In this document: positions 26,026 through 34,736 of the stretch, piece after piece
Position numbering within the stretch: position 1 is the first letter of the stretch
How the letters are laid out: the number at the start of each line of letters is the position of its first letter
Source: Fluviirhizobium alvei
GTDB taxonomy: Bacteria; Pseudomonadota; Alphaproteobacteria; Rhizobiales; Rhizobiaceae
Direction: 5' to 3'
DNA length: 64,000 bases
NCBI RefSeq assembly: GCF_030551875.1
Contig: NZ_JAUOZU010000005.1
Location: 62,001-126,000 of the forward strand
Translations under genes and position numbers: made by a program
The notes under the pieces: generated by a model
Databases searched by the model: none
What the model saw: the letters and a program-made list of their open reading frames with translations, nothing else
What the model was told of the DNA's origin: nothing

Positions 26026-26781
26026 TCAGGCGGCCGCCTTCACATCTTGAACGAGGAATGGGATGAGCGCTTCTGCAAGCGCCTCGGGTGCGGAAAGCTG
26101 CGGAACATGGCCGGTCTCAAGCGTAACGTTGGCGGCACCCGGAACGAGCGCCTGCATGCGCCGCTGTTCGACAATGCCCACCGATCGATCAAGCGCTGCT
26201 TCGATATAGAGCCGTGGCAGCCGCCCGAACCGGGCGGGCGTCGGTTGGGCGGTGAGAGCAAAGCCCCCGAACGGCTGCGGCCGCAGCCGACCCACGGCAT
26301 CCTCGGCAACCTCCGGCGTGCAATCGTGATAGAAGATCGCGCGCGCCACATCGGCCTCCGCCCAGCAGGTCGACCGATCCGAAGACCAGAGAAGATGCGG
26401 GGTGATGCCGCCGATACCTCCCTCTGCCGCAACGCTGTCCTGCAAGGTCTTGAAGCCCATGCCAGCCGGCAGCATCATGCCGGCAATATAGGCGATCCGC
26501 GACACACGTTCGAAAAAGCGTTCGGCAACGGCGGTAGCCACCACGCCGCCGCCGGAATGGCCAACGACACTGACCTTGCCCTCGATCCCGTCGAGGATCT
26601 TGCCGATATGATCGAGATAGAGGTCGAGATCGACCGCATGAGCCGGCACGTCATCATAACCGATGCCCGGCAGATCGACGGCGATCGCTGTCAATCCACG
26701 GCTTTCCAGGAGGGGCACGAACCGTTTCCAGGTCCAGCTTCCCTGCCAGGCGCCATGAATGAGCAGCACCGGATCAGCCAT
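26026..26781 (-). CDS. Alpha/beta hydrolase
   Basis: 251 residues. The oxyanion motif is LLIHGAWQGSWTW, the nucleophile elbow VVGHSGGGVVA, and the catalytic His lies in TGHVPQLSAPEALAEAL. This matches the salicylic-acid-binding/MES-like esterase group. Its start overlaps the 3' end of the upstream 2OG-oxygenase gene by 8 bases. Its role could be hydrolysis of an ester or lactone formed from side-chain oxidation of a purine derivative; this is inference from the operon. Confidence 0.8.
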   Translation of the reverse strand: MADPVLLIHGAWQGSWTWKRFVPLLESRGLTAIAVDLPGIGYDDVPAHAVDLDLYLDHIGKILDGIEGKVSVVGHSGGGVVATAVAERFFERVSRIAYIAGMMLPAGMGFKTLQDSVAAEGGIGGITPHLLWSSDRSTCWAEADVARAIFYHDCTPEVAEDAVGRLRPQPFGGFALTAQPTPARFGRLPRLYIEAALDRSVGIVEQRRMQALVPGAANVTLETGHVPQLSAPEALAEALIPFLVQDVKAAA

Positions 26782-27754
26782 AGGTCTTGGCGAACATCTC
26801 CATGAGATGCCCTTCCGTGGTCGTCGGTGCGTATTTCGGCTCTTCGCCGGGCTTCAGGCAGGTCGGAATGCAGACGACCTCGTAATCCGGCGCGCCATCA
26901 TAGAAGAAGGGCACCGAATAGCGTTCGCGACCGGAGGCATTGACGACCCTGTGCAGGGTCGATTTGTAGAGATCATTGGTCCAGCGGGCCATCGCATCGC
27001 CGAGATTGACGACGAAGGTTCCGGGGATCGGATCGGCATGGATCCAGCTGCCGTCATTCTTGTCGAACACCTGCAGGCCGCCGACATCGTCCTGCATCAG
27101 AAGCGTGATCGCACCCCAGTCGGTATGGGCACCGGCGCCCTTCTCGTTCTTCGGCGCATCCGGCCGCTGCGGCGGATAATGCAGAAGACGAAGCGTCGAG
27201 AGCGGTTCGACCTGATAGCCGTCGAAATAGTCTTCCGAAAGATCGAGCGACAGGGCAATGGCCTGCATCAGCCGGTCGCCGAGCTCCTGCATCGCCGCAA
27301 AATAGGCGAGCATTGTGGGGCGGAAGCCAGGCAGATCCTGCGGCCAGACATTGGGGCCGCGGTTGAAGCGGCCGGCGCGCACCATCGGATGATCCTCACG
27401 CATTTCGAGGCCGATATAGTAGCCTTCCTTGCGATCGGGCGGCGCTCCGGCCTCGAGCGTCTGGCCACCCAGCACCTCATAGCCGCGATTGCACTTGGAT
27501 TTCTTCGATTTCTCGAGATCCATCTTGGCTTCGGATGGCAGCGCGAACAGCTTGCGCGTCTCGGCAAAGACGGCATCCATCAACCCCTGCGGAATGCCAT
27601 GGCCGGCACAGTAGAAGAAGCCGTTGCCGATGCAGGCTTCCCGCAGGGCCCTGGCGACGGCGAGCCTGTCCTCCGGATTGGATGAGGTCAGACCACTCAC
27701 ATCCACGACCGGAAGCGTCGCCTGATCCACGCGTCGAGCAAGGTTGGATTCCAT
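26774..27754 (-). CDS. 2-oxoglutarate/Fe(II) oxygenase, isopenicillin-N-synthase-like
   Basis: 326 residues from the Met with GGAGGA upstream. The N-terminal DIOX_N domain begins LPVVDVSGL. The C-terminal double-stranded helix has HTDWGAITLL (iron ligands His and Asp), STLHRVVN (second His) and RYSVPFF (2OG-binding Arg-x-Ser). Such enzymes hydroxylate methyl groups; fungal thymine-7-hydroxylase belongs to this family. In this purine operon it may oxidise an N- or C-alkyl group or a nucleobase ring. The substrate is not predictable by motif. Confidence 0.85.
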   Translation of the reverse strand: MESNLARRVDQATLPVVDVSGLTSSNPEDRLAVARALREACIGNGFFYCAGHGIPQGLMDAVFAETRKLFALPSEAKMDLEKSKKSKCNRGYEVLGGQTLEAGAPPDRKEGYYIGLEMREDHPMVRAGRFNRGPNVWPQDLPGFRPTMLAYFAAMQELGDRLMQAIALSLDLSEDYFDGYQVEPLSTLRLLHYPPQRPDAPKNEKGAGAHTDWGAITLLMQDDVGGLQVFDKNDGSWIHADPIPGTFVVNLGDAMARWTNDLYKSTLHRVVNASGRERYSVPFFYDGAPDYEVVCIPTCLKPGEEPKYAPTTTEGHLMEMFAKTYG

Positions 27755-27804
27755 GCGTCTGTCCTCCGGCCGGTCTGGCGGTTGAAGCGAAGGCAACACC
27801 CGCC

Positions 27805-28740
27805 TTAGCGGATGTTACGGAAATAGGGTTCTCCGAGTGCTGCCGGTGCAGCCATCAGCCGCTTCATCCGCTGCCAGGCAATGACCGGCACGATGATGAA
27901 GGCGATGGTGCCGAGATAGGGCAGCATCGACAGGAAGGCCGGTGCGATCGGCCAGCCGCGCGCCTGACCGACGAAGCCGAGCGCGGTAATGAAGCCGAAG
28001 AGCAGACCGGAGAGAGCAGCCGGAATGGGCCGGTAGCCGGCAAAGATGACCAGCGCGACGGCAATCCAGCCGCGACCGGCGACAACGCCATCCGACCAGG
28101 CCGGTACGAAGGCGAGCACCAGATAGGCACCGGCACCGGCAGCCAGGGCAGAACCGGCGGCAACATAACCGAACCGGATCAGCCCGACCGGAATACCGGC
28201 CGCATCCGCCGCTGCCGGATTTTCACCGACCGCGCGCAGGTTGAGGCCATGCCGGGTGCGGAACATGATGTAGGAGAGCCCGATCGGCAGGATGATATAG
28301 ATGAGATAGACCAGAATGTTCTGGCTGAAGAAGGCCTTGCCGAACACCGGGATCGACGACAGAACCGGCACGACGATGCCTTCGAAGGTCGCCGGCACCG
28401 GCATGCCCGAATAGGCCTTGCCGATGGTCTGGGCGAGACCCGTTCCCATCAGCGTCAGCGCCAGACCGCAAAGAACCTGGTTGGCGCGCAGCGTCACGGT
28501 CGCAAAAGCAAACAGCGAACCGATAAGGCCACCGACCAGCAGGGCGGCCAGAAAGCCGATGATCGGATGGGGCGTGGCGGTGACGGTGGCGACTGCGGTG
28601 ATGGCCCCCATCGCCATCAGCCCCTCGGCGCCAAGATTGACGACGCCGACGCGCTCGGCCAGCACTTCGCCGATGGCGGCAAGCGCCAGAACGCCGCCTG
28701 CCAGAAATGCCGTGGTGAAAAGACCGGTCAGGAGTTCCAT
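27805..28740 (-). CDS. BMP-type ABC transporter permease (second)
   Basis: 311 residues, about eight to ten membrane segments. It contains AERVGVVNLGAEGLMAMGA, the typical motif of the nucleoside/purine permease of the BMP family (NupQ/YufQ-like), and GLNLRAVGENPAAADAAGI, the cytoplasmic coupling loop. The ATG has GAGAGGAAA upstream; an earlier in-frame Met overlaps the upstream permease. With the adjacent permease and ATPase it forms the inner-membrane channel of a purine or nucleoside importer. Confidence 0.88.
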   Translation of the reverse strand: MELLTGLFTTAFLAGGVLALAAIGEVLAERVGVVNLGAEGLMAMGAITAVATVTATPHPIIGFLAALLVGGLIGSLFAFATVTLRANQVLCGLALTLMGTGLAQTIGKAYSGMPVPATFEGIVVPVLSSIPVFGKAFFSQNILVYLIYIILPIGLSYIMFRTRHGLNLRAVGENPAAADAAGIPVGLIRFGYVAAGSALAAGAGAYLVLAFVPAWSDGVVAGRGWIAVALVIFAGYRPIPAALSGLLFGFITALGFVGQARGWPIAPAFLSMLPYLGTIAFIIVPVIAWQRMKRLMAAPAALGEPYFRNIR

Positions 28741-28753
28741 GGTCCGTTTCCTC

Positions 28754-29803
28754 TCAGGTCTTGTCGCGGATGATGCGATAGTGCGACAGTTCATCGCCGA
28801 TCGCGGTCAGGAACAGGATCAGGCCGGTGATGGCCAGAACCGCAGAAGTGGTCAGCCCCTGCGTCTGCAGGATGATCCCGGAATTCAGAATGAACGCCAT
28901 CAGGGCACCGGCGAAGATGACACCGAGCGAGGAGCCACGCGCCAGCACCGCCACCATGATGCCGAGATAGCCGTAGCTGTTGGAAATGCCGCCCTGCAGA
29001 CGATGCACGGTGCCGGCAATTTCCAGCATGCCGGCAATGCCGGCAATGCCGCCGGACATCAGCATGACGGTGATGAGATGCCGACGAGCCGCGATGCCGG
29101 CATATTTGCCGGCCGAAGCGTTGGAGCCGATCAGGCGGACTTCGTAACCCCACTTCGTGAAACTGAGGACCAGCGCCATACCGATCGCCATGATCACCGC
29201 AATCGGCAGTCCCCAGTGAACGAGACCCCAGAATTCCGGCATTTCGGCGGGAATGCGGGCGGTCGCCGAATTGGCGACACCGCCGCGTTCGCGCCAGGCA
29301 TCGGTCGAGACATAGAAAACCAGCAGGATCGCGACGAAGTTCAGAAGCAGCGTCGTGATCAGTTCGTTGACATTGGCATAGGCACGCGCCAGCGTCGGCA
29401 CCAGTATCCAGACCATGCCGCCGATCGCACCGGCGATGAACATGAAGACGAGGCTCCAGGCTTCCGGCAGCGGCACGAACAGGCCGACCGCGGTGGCGGC
29501 AAAGGCGCCAGCGTAGAACTGGCCTTCGGCCCCGATGTTCCAGGCGCCGATCTGCTGGGCAACTGTTACAGATAGGCCGGTCAAGATCAGCGGGATGATC
29601 AGGAGCCCCAGATCTTCCATGCCGAAGGTGGAACCGAGCGAGGCTGTGACGACCTGCAGACCGAGATCGATCGGATTGTTGCCGGTAAAGGCGAGAATGA
29701 TGCCAGCAATCACGAGTGCCAATGCAATGGCGAGAATGCGGGCGGCGAGCGCCATGCCGGGATTGGCAGAGGGAAGCCGTTGCAGACGGAAATTAGCGGC
29801 CAT
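28754..29803 (-). CDS. BMP-type ABC transporter permease (first)
   Basis: 349 residues. The chosen ATG lies after GGAGGTGCAGCCC; a Met six codons earlier would include that ribosome site. The motif VAQQIGAWNIGAEGQFYAGA and the loop EVRLIGSNASAGKYAGI are hallmarks of NupP/YufP-like permeases. The start overlaps the ATPase 3' end by 11 bases. It pairs with the second permease for purine or nucleoside uptake. Confidence 0.88.
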   Translation of the reverse strand: MAANFRLQRLPSANPGMALAARILAIALALVIAGIILAFTGNNPIDLGLQVVTASLGSTFGMEDLGLLIIPLILTGLSVTVAQQIGAWNIGAEGQFYAGAFAATAVGLFVPLPEAWSLVFMFIAGAIGGMVWILVPTLARAYANVNELITTLLLNFVAILLVFYVSTDAWRERGGVANSATARIPAEMPEFWGLVHWGLPIAVIMAIGMALVLSFTKWGYEVRLIGSNASAGKYAGIAARRHLITVMLMSGGIAGIAGMLEIAGTVHRLQGGISNSYGYLGIMVAVLARGSSLGVIFAGALMAFILNSGIILQTQGLTTSAVLAITGLILFLTAIGDELSHYRIIRDKT

Positions 29804-31376
29804 GGGCTGCACCTCCGGCATGACCCTTGCCGCCCATCATCAGGCCGATTTCCTCGATATCGACATTGTCGTTCTGAACGACACCCATGATACTTCCTTC
29901 ATAAAGCACGGCGATGCGATCGGAGAGATTGAGCAGTTCCTCGAGCTCTTCCGAAATCAGCACGATGCCGGCACCGGCATTCCTGAGTTCGACGATGTAA
30001 CGCAGCATGGTGTTGATGGCGCCGACATCGAGGCCGCGGCTGGGATAGGCCGCGACGAGGATCTTGTTGGCGACCCGCATTTCGCGGCGCGCCACCAGAC
30101 GCTGCTGGTTGCCACCCGACAGGTTGCGGATCGGCATGCCGAAATCCGGGATCGCGACTTCCGCCACCGAGGCGATTTCGCGCGCCAGCGTTCCGGCAGC
30201 ACCCGGCTTGTAGATGCCGCCCACCGTTACCGGCGGCTTGCGATATTCCCGCATCACAGCGTTGACGGTGATTGAAAGGCCCGGCGCGAGACCGGAATGC
30301 AGCCGGTCTTCCGGAATATGGCCGATGCCGCGATCGACAAACTCGGCGGCATTCGCCCGCGTGACCTTTTCGCCATCGATGCGGATTTCACCCGACGAAA
30401 TCGATCGCGTGCCAGTGAGGATCTGGCTGAGTTCCCGCTGACCATTGCCGGCCACCCCGGCGATGCCGAGAATTTCGCCGGCACGGACATCGAGCGAGAT
30501 CCCGTGCAGGGCCTTGTCGCCACTGTCTTTGAGCGCGATGACATTCTTGAGGCTCATCACCGGCTTTTCGGAGATAGGGGCGGCGCCTTCCGGGCGTCCG
30601 CGCATATCGGCAAGCACGATATCGCGCCCCACCATCATGCGGGCCAGCTTGGCGGGCGTGCAATCGGATGCAAATTCGGTCGCGATCTTGCGCCCGCCGC
30701 GCAGGATCGAGATGCGATCCGAGATTTCGAGAACTTCGTCGAGCTTGTGCGATATGAAGATCACCGCATTGCCGGTCGAGACGAACTCCCGCAAGGCCTT
30801 GAACAGTTCGCGCGCCTCGGCCGGCGTCAGGACTGCCGTCGGCTCGTCGAGAATGAGGACTTTCGCCTCGCGGGCGAGAACGCGGAGAATTTCGACACGC
30901 TGCTGCTCGCCGGTCGACAGTTCGGTGATGCGGGCAGCCGGCCGGACCTGGAGATTGAACTTGCTTGCGAGGGCGGCCGTGCGCGCTTCGAGAATGGCGG
31001 CAGAGGCGCGGCGCGGCGTTTCCTTCCAGCCGAGATGGATGTTTTCGGCCACCGTGAAGGCATTCACCAGCTTGAAGTGCTGGTGCACCATGCCGATACC
31101 GGCGGCAATCGCCTGTTGCGGCGAGGCAAATTCGCGCCCATAGCCCTCAATGATGATCTCGCCGCCGTCCGGCTGGTAGATGCCGGTCAGAATGTTCATC
31201 AGCGTCGATTTTCCGGCGCCGTTTTCGCCGAGAAGCGCATGGATCTCGCCAGGCATGACATCGAGATCGACATCCTCGTTGGCGATCACGCCGGGGAAAT
31301 ATTTGGCGATCCCCTTGAGTTGCACGAGTGGTGCGGTGCCGGGTGGCGCCACGTATTTCTCTGGATGTTCGGTCAT
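29793..31376 (-). CDS. BMP-type ABC transporter ATPase (two nucleotide-binding domains)
   Basis: 527 residues with two ABC domains. Domain 1: P-loop GENGAGKST, signature LSTGEQQ, Walker B LILDEPTAVLT. Domain 2: degenerate P-loop GVAGNGQRE, signature LSGGNQQR, Walker-B region LVAAYPSRGLDVG lacking the usual DEPT. This asymmetry is normal for NupO/RbsA-like fused ATPases. The ATG at 31376 is three codons into a frame beginning with GTG. It energises purine or nucleoside import. Confidence 0.9.
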   Translation of the reverse strand: MTEHPEKYVAPPGTAPLVQLKGIAKYFPGVIANEDVDLDVMPGEIHALLGENGAGKSTLMNILTGIYQPDGGEIIIEGYGREFASPQQAIAAGIGMVHQHFKLVNAFTVAENIHLGWKETPRRASAAILEARTAALASKFNLQVRPAARITELSTGEQQRVEILRVLAREAKVLILDEPTAVLTPAEARELFKALREFVSTGNAVIFISHKLDEVLEISDRISILRGGRKIATEFASDCTPAKLARMMVGRDIVLADMRGRPEGAAPISEKPVMSLKNVIALKDSGDKALHGISLDVRAGEILGIAGVAGNGQRELSQILTGTRSISSGEIRIDGEKVTRANAAEFVDRGIGHIPEDRLHSGLAPGLSITVNAVMREYRKPPVTVGGIYKPGAAGTLAREIASVAEVAIPDFGMPIRNLSGGNQQRLVARREMRVANKILVAAYPSRGLDVGAINTMLRYIVELRNAGAGIVLISEELEELLNLSDRIAVLYEGSIMGVVQNDNVDIEEIGLMMGGKGHAGGAAHGR

Positions 31377-31446
31377 TCGGAGCACCGGCTGGAAAAGGAA
31401 AGGCAGGGAGGACGGGCCGAAACGGCCCGTCCAGGATGGCGATGGA

Positions 31447-32562
31447 TCAGAGGCCGGTGACGCCTTCGATCGACCAATCCCAGTTGTAGAGTTCGAGCTC
31501 GGTCATCTGCTGGCCCTTGGCAACCTTGACATTGCCCTTGGAGTCCTTGAGTTCGCCGACGAACGGCGACCAGCCACCGAGGATCTTGTCGCGAACGGCA
31601 TCGGCTGCCTTGCCGACTTCTGCCGGGACCTTCTCGCCCCAGGCATCGCGATCGACGCCGGCGCCCATCGAGAAAAGAGCGGTTTCCGGCGTCCAGGTGC
31701 CGGCGAGACGCTTGCCGACCTGCTCGACATAGTACTTCTTGAAGTCGATAATGATCGAGGAGACGTACGAGTTCGGGCCATAGCGACGGATGTCGGTGTT
31801 CCACATGGCAGCCCAGACGCCGCGCTTTTCAGCAACCTGCAGATAGGCGGCTTCGTCCATGATGCCGAACAGGAAGTCGCAGCCATTGTCGATGAGTGCG
31901 GTGCCAGCCTGGGCAGCGGCCTGCGGATCGAACCAGGAATTGATCGCGATCGTCTGGCAGGTCGCGTTCGGATTGACGGTGCGCGCACCCATCAGGAAGG
32001 CGTTGGTCGAAGCATAGACCGAAGCAACCGGGAAGGAAGCGACATAGCCGAGCTTGCCGGTCTTAGACAGCATGCCGGCGGCAACGCCGACAACGTAGGT
32101 CGGATACCAATGGGCCAGATAGTACCAGCCGAGATTGTCCATGGTGATGTGGCCGTTGCATTCCATGAAGGCCACTTCCGGCGCCCGCTTGACGACTTCA
32201 TGCAGGAAGTCACCGGTCGAGGACGTGTCGAAGATCATGTTGGCACCTTCGCTGACGAACTGGCGATAGGTACGCGTCGCATCGGCAGAGTAAGGAACGT
32301 TCTCGACCTCAAGCACCTTCTTGAGCTTCGGGAAGGCTTCCTTGACGGCGAGCACGCCCTGATGGTGGCTCCAGGTCCAGCCTTCATCGGTGACCGGGCC
32401 GACATGGCCGAAACCGATCACGGCATCTTCTTCCTTGACAGCAGCAAGGGGAGAGGCCGCAAAGGCCGGACGGATGAGACCCGACGGCAGCACGGAAGCA
32501 GCCGCACCGGCTGCGGCCATGTTGAGAAAGCCGCGACGGGAAAGATTACGCAAGTCGATCAT
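31447..32562 (-). CDS. BMP family ABC transporter substrate-binding lipoprotein-like protein
   Basis: 371 residues. The N-terminus LRNLSRRGFLNMAAAGAA is a twin-arginine signal, so the protein probably folds before export. The mature part has BMP/Med-like features: VIGFGHVGPVTDEGWTWSHHQG, FDTSSTGDFLHEV, GVAAGMLSKTGKLGYVASF and NSWFDPQAA. Relatives bind purine nucleosides or bases. The ribosome site is AGAAGGGG. It is the first gene of the leftward operon, immediately downstream of the control region with three CGAAACACCG copies. Confidence 0.9.
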   Translation of the reverse strand: MIDLRNLSRRGFLNMAAAGAAASVLPSGLIRPAFAASPLAAVKEEDAVIGFGHVGPVTDEGWTWSHHQGVLAVKEAFPKLKKVLEVENVPYSADATRTYRQFVSEGANMIFDTSSTGDFLHEVVKRAPEVAFMECNGHITMDNLGWYYLAHWYPTYVVGVAAGMLSKTGKLGYVASFPVASVYASTNAFLMGARTVNPNATCQTIAINSWFDPQAAAQAGTALIDNGCDFLFGIMDEAAYLQVAEKRGVWAAMWNTDIRRYGPNSYVSSIIIDFKKYYVEQVGKRLAGTWTPETALFSMGAGVDRDAWGEKVPAEVGKAADAVRDKILGGWSPFVGELKDSKGNVKVAKGQQMTELELYNWDWSIEGVTGL

Positions 32563-33098
32563 GAGAACCCCTTCTGGTTGGTCGTTACGCCTCGGAAAAC
32601 GGATCTCGCTCACCGGCCGGCGTCTCGTGGGGATTAAAAGCAACTAGCATGCCAATCCCCATTCCAGGCGGGATACGACTTTCGTCGGCGGTGTTTCGCT
32701 CAGGATTGGCCGCTAGACCATTTCCGAAACACCGCCCTCCGCCGGGACGAAACACCGGTCTGCACGCCATCGGAACGGTCGATTTCATTGAATATTTACC
32801 GTCCGATGGAGCGAAAAACCGCCATCGACAACGACCTTTCCAAATTGCAGATGTTCGGAATAGACGGAAAAATTCGACGGACAGTTTGCGTAAAAAGCAA
32901 CAACTCCCTCGAAAAAACCGCTTGAAAACATAAGGACGCCAAGGCTACATTGATTAAAAGAAAGGCGAGCCTATTTTTTGTGCATTTGCCTTTCAGATCG
33001 CATTAAAAAAGGTGCAGACGCGTGAACGGGTCCTCGAAGCCGCTACAGAATATTAGGGATAGCGAAGAAAAAACCATTGCAACTTCAGAGGGATGCCG
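32563..33098. promoter_or_regulatory. Divergent control region of the purine supercluster, three CGAAACACCG copies
   Basis: This 536-base gap has no supported gene. CGGTGTTTCG occurs at 32689-32698 and its complement CGAAACACCG at 32725-32734 and 32748-32757: one inverted and one direct arrangement, with copies 2 and 3 spaced 23 bases apart. All lie 127-195 bases upstream of the transporter operon. Further right GAAAGGC (32960-32966) and GCCTTTC (32988-32994) form an inverted repeat around a T-rich spacer, nearer the rightward operon. No purine-riboswitch-like fold was recognised. The LysR gene at 36.6 kb is the obvious candidate regulator. Confidence 0.6.
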
Positions 33099-33356
33099 AT
33101 GAACGCTGCAATACGCTTCACCTTCATGGGCACCATTGCCTGCGACAGTTTTCTGGAGTTCGCGCGCCATCGTGCCCGACGCCTCGATCTCGATCTCGAC
33201 ATCGGCCGTTGCGACAATGCGCGGGTAGAACTGACCGTTCAAGGTCAGGAAGCTCTGGTCGACATGTTCGAAATGGCCTGCAGCCTCGGCCCCTACGATT
33301 GCATCATCCTCGATGTCCATCGCACCGAGACGGCGCTCAAAGACACATTGCATTGA
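33099..33356 (+). CDS. Small protein with degenerate acylphosphatase-like fold
   Basis: 85 residues from the ATG at 33099, with GAGG eight bases upstream; a Met two codons earlier is possible. The pattern FTFMG...FLEFARHRARRLDLDLDIGRCDNARVELTVQGQEALVDMFEMACSLGPYDCIILDV follows acylphosphatases in spacing: G near the loop, F-x2-A, L-x-L, V-E-x-x-x-x-G and GP near the end. The loop that should hold the catalytic Arg (VQGVGFR) reads IACDSFLEF, and the catalytic Asn context is also lost. It is therefore probably not an active acylphosphatase. It is the first gene of the rightward operon, 25 bases before the Rieske gene. A structural or assembly role is possible. Fold assignment is tentative. Confidence 0.6.
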   Translation: MNAAIRFTFMGTIACDSFLEFARHRARRLDLDLDIGRCDNARVELTVQGQEALVDMFEMACSLGPYDCIILDVHRTETALKDTLH

Positions 33357-33381
33357 ACCGCTATATTCAAAGGAGTTCACC

Positions 33382-34092
33382 ATGACTTTGCAATCCGGCT
33401 GGGTGCCTGTTGCACTCACCACATCGATCGAGCCGGGCAGTTCGGCCGGCGCGGTCGTCAACGGCGCCGAAATCGTCGTCTGGCGCGACAGCAAGGGCGA
33501 CATCCATGTCTGGGAAGATCGCTGTCCGCATCGCGGCATGCGCATGAGCTTCGGCTTCGTGCGCGGCGACCAGATCGCCTGCCTCTACCACGGCTGGGCC
33601 TATGATAAGGGCGGGCAGTGTCAGTATATTCCGGCCCATCCCGATCTCGAAGTGCCGAAGACGATCAAGATCCCGACCTATGCGGTCGAGGAACGCGACG
33701 GCATCGTCTGGACCTGTCTGAGCGAGGATGCCGATGTCGCGGGCCTGCCCGAGACGGGCGGCGTCGCAAGCCCCGTCCGCAGCCTCTATGCCGATTGCGC
33801 GATCACTGCGGTCGCCACCACCCTGTCCGCTGCAGCCCTGCCCGATGCGGCCGGTCTCGACCATCCCGCGAGCGTCGAAACCCTTCTCGGCAACTGCTTC
33901 CTGCTCACGGCAGGTGCTTTGAAACTGCTTATCGCCTGCCAGCCGGTTGGTCCGGCAAAGACCGCCCTGCATCTTTCCCTGATCGGTCAAGCGCCCGCGT
34001 CGGCGGCGGAACTGAAGGCGATCGCCCGCTGGGCGGAAGGCCTGCGCCGGTCGCTCGAACAGACCAAAACCGATTTCGCCGAGGTGGCATGA
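33382..34092 (+). CDS. Stand-alone Rieske [2Fe-2S] protein of a split oxygenase
   Basis: 236 residues with AAAGGAG seven bases before the ATG. The Rieske motif is complete: C48-P-H50 and C67-L-Y-H70, with the flanking strands GWVPVAL and ERDGIVWTCL found at either end of oxygenase Rieske domains (about residues 1-112). After that comes about 120 residues without iron ligands and without similarity I recognise. The catalytic domain of a normal oxygenase alpha subunit is missing. It overlaps the GST-like gene start. It probably carries electrons to the two Rieske-less catalytic subunits in the same cluster, as the Rieske domain of NdmD does for NdmC. Confidence 0.82.
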   Translation: MTLQSGWVPVALTTSIEPGSSAGAVVNGAEIVVWRDSKGDIHVWEDRCPHRGMRMSFGFVRGDQIACLYHGWAYDKGGQCQYIPAHPDLEVPKTIKIPTYAVEERDGIVWTCLSEDADVAGLPETGGVASPVRSLYADCAITAVATTLSAAALPDAAGLDHPASVETLLGNCFLLTAGALKLLIACQPVGPAKTALHLSLIGQAPASAAELKAIARWAEGLRRSLEQTKTDFAEVA

Positions 34093-34724
34093 TGAGCACG
34101 CTGACCCTTTACAACTACGACCTCGACGACAGCTGCTATCGCGTCCGGCTGCTGCTCTCCATGCTCGACAAGGACTATACCGCCTTTACCGTCGACATGG
34201 TTCCAGGCAACGAACATCTGAGCCCGACGATGCTGGCGAAGAACCCGACCGGCATTCTGCCGACGCTGGAAGATGGCGACCTGACGCTCTACGGGCCGGA
34301 AGCCGTTCTCGCCTATCTCGCCAAAGCCTATGATCCCGCCGGCACCTGGCTGCCTTCGGATGCGGCCGGTTTTGCCGCCGTCATGCAATGGCTGAACTTT
34401 TCCGCAAGCCTGCTGACCGCCGCCTCCGAGGCGCGCAAGGTGGCGCTCTTCGGCCTTCCGGGTGACCTTGAAAGCCTGAAGGCATCCGCAAAAAGCGCTT
34501 TCCGGATCATGGACGATCATATGATCCTGCGCCAGATCGACGGGCTCGAATGGTTGGCCGGCACCGGCCCGACGCTCGCCGACATCACGCTCTTCCCGAT
34601 TTTTGCGCTCAGCCGCGATTTCGGCATCGATCACGACGAGTTCCCGGCCCTGCGTCGCTGGATCCGCCGTTTCCGCGCCCTGGCAGGTTTCAAGACCATG
34701 CCCGGCATTCCTGATTATCACTGA
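34089..34724 (+). CDS. Glutathione-S-transferase-like protein (NdmE-like context)
   Basis: 211 residues; the first of two adjacent ATGs overlaps the Rieske stop. The N-terminal thioredoxin-like domain (LYNYDLDDSCYRVRLLLSMLDKDYTAFTVD, then NPTGILPTLEDGDLTLYGPEAVLAYLA with the cis-Pro and E-[AS] glutathione motif) precedes an all-helical C-terminal domain ending TLADITLFPIFALSRDFG. In the caffeine pathway the GST-like NdmE is needed to form the NdmC-NdmD complex. The same gene pairing here suggests a scaffold role in a Rieske/oxygenase assembly. A true glutathione-dependent reaction cannot be excluded. Confidence 0.8.
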   Translation: MMSTLTLYNYDLDDSCYRVRLLLSMLDKDYTAFTVDMVPGNEHLSPTMLAKNPTGILPTLEDGDLTLYGPEAVLAYLAKAYDPAGTWLPSDAAGFAAVMQWLNFSASLLTAASEARKVALFGLPGDLESLKASAKSAFRIMDDHMILRQIDGLEWLAGTGPTLADITLFPIFALSRDFGIDHDEFPALRRWIRRFRALAGFKTMPGIPDYH

Positions 34725-34736
34725 GGAGCCACCGGC

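Noticed and set aside
24367-26805. An 812-codon plus-strand frame opposite the deaminase/oxygenase genes
   Set aside because: Antisense shadow of three supported leftward genes.
32563-33098. Possible purine riboswitch ahead of the transporter operon
   Set aside because: No three-way-junction core or conserved loop sequences of the xpt type were recognised; the repeats present look like protein operators.
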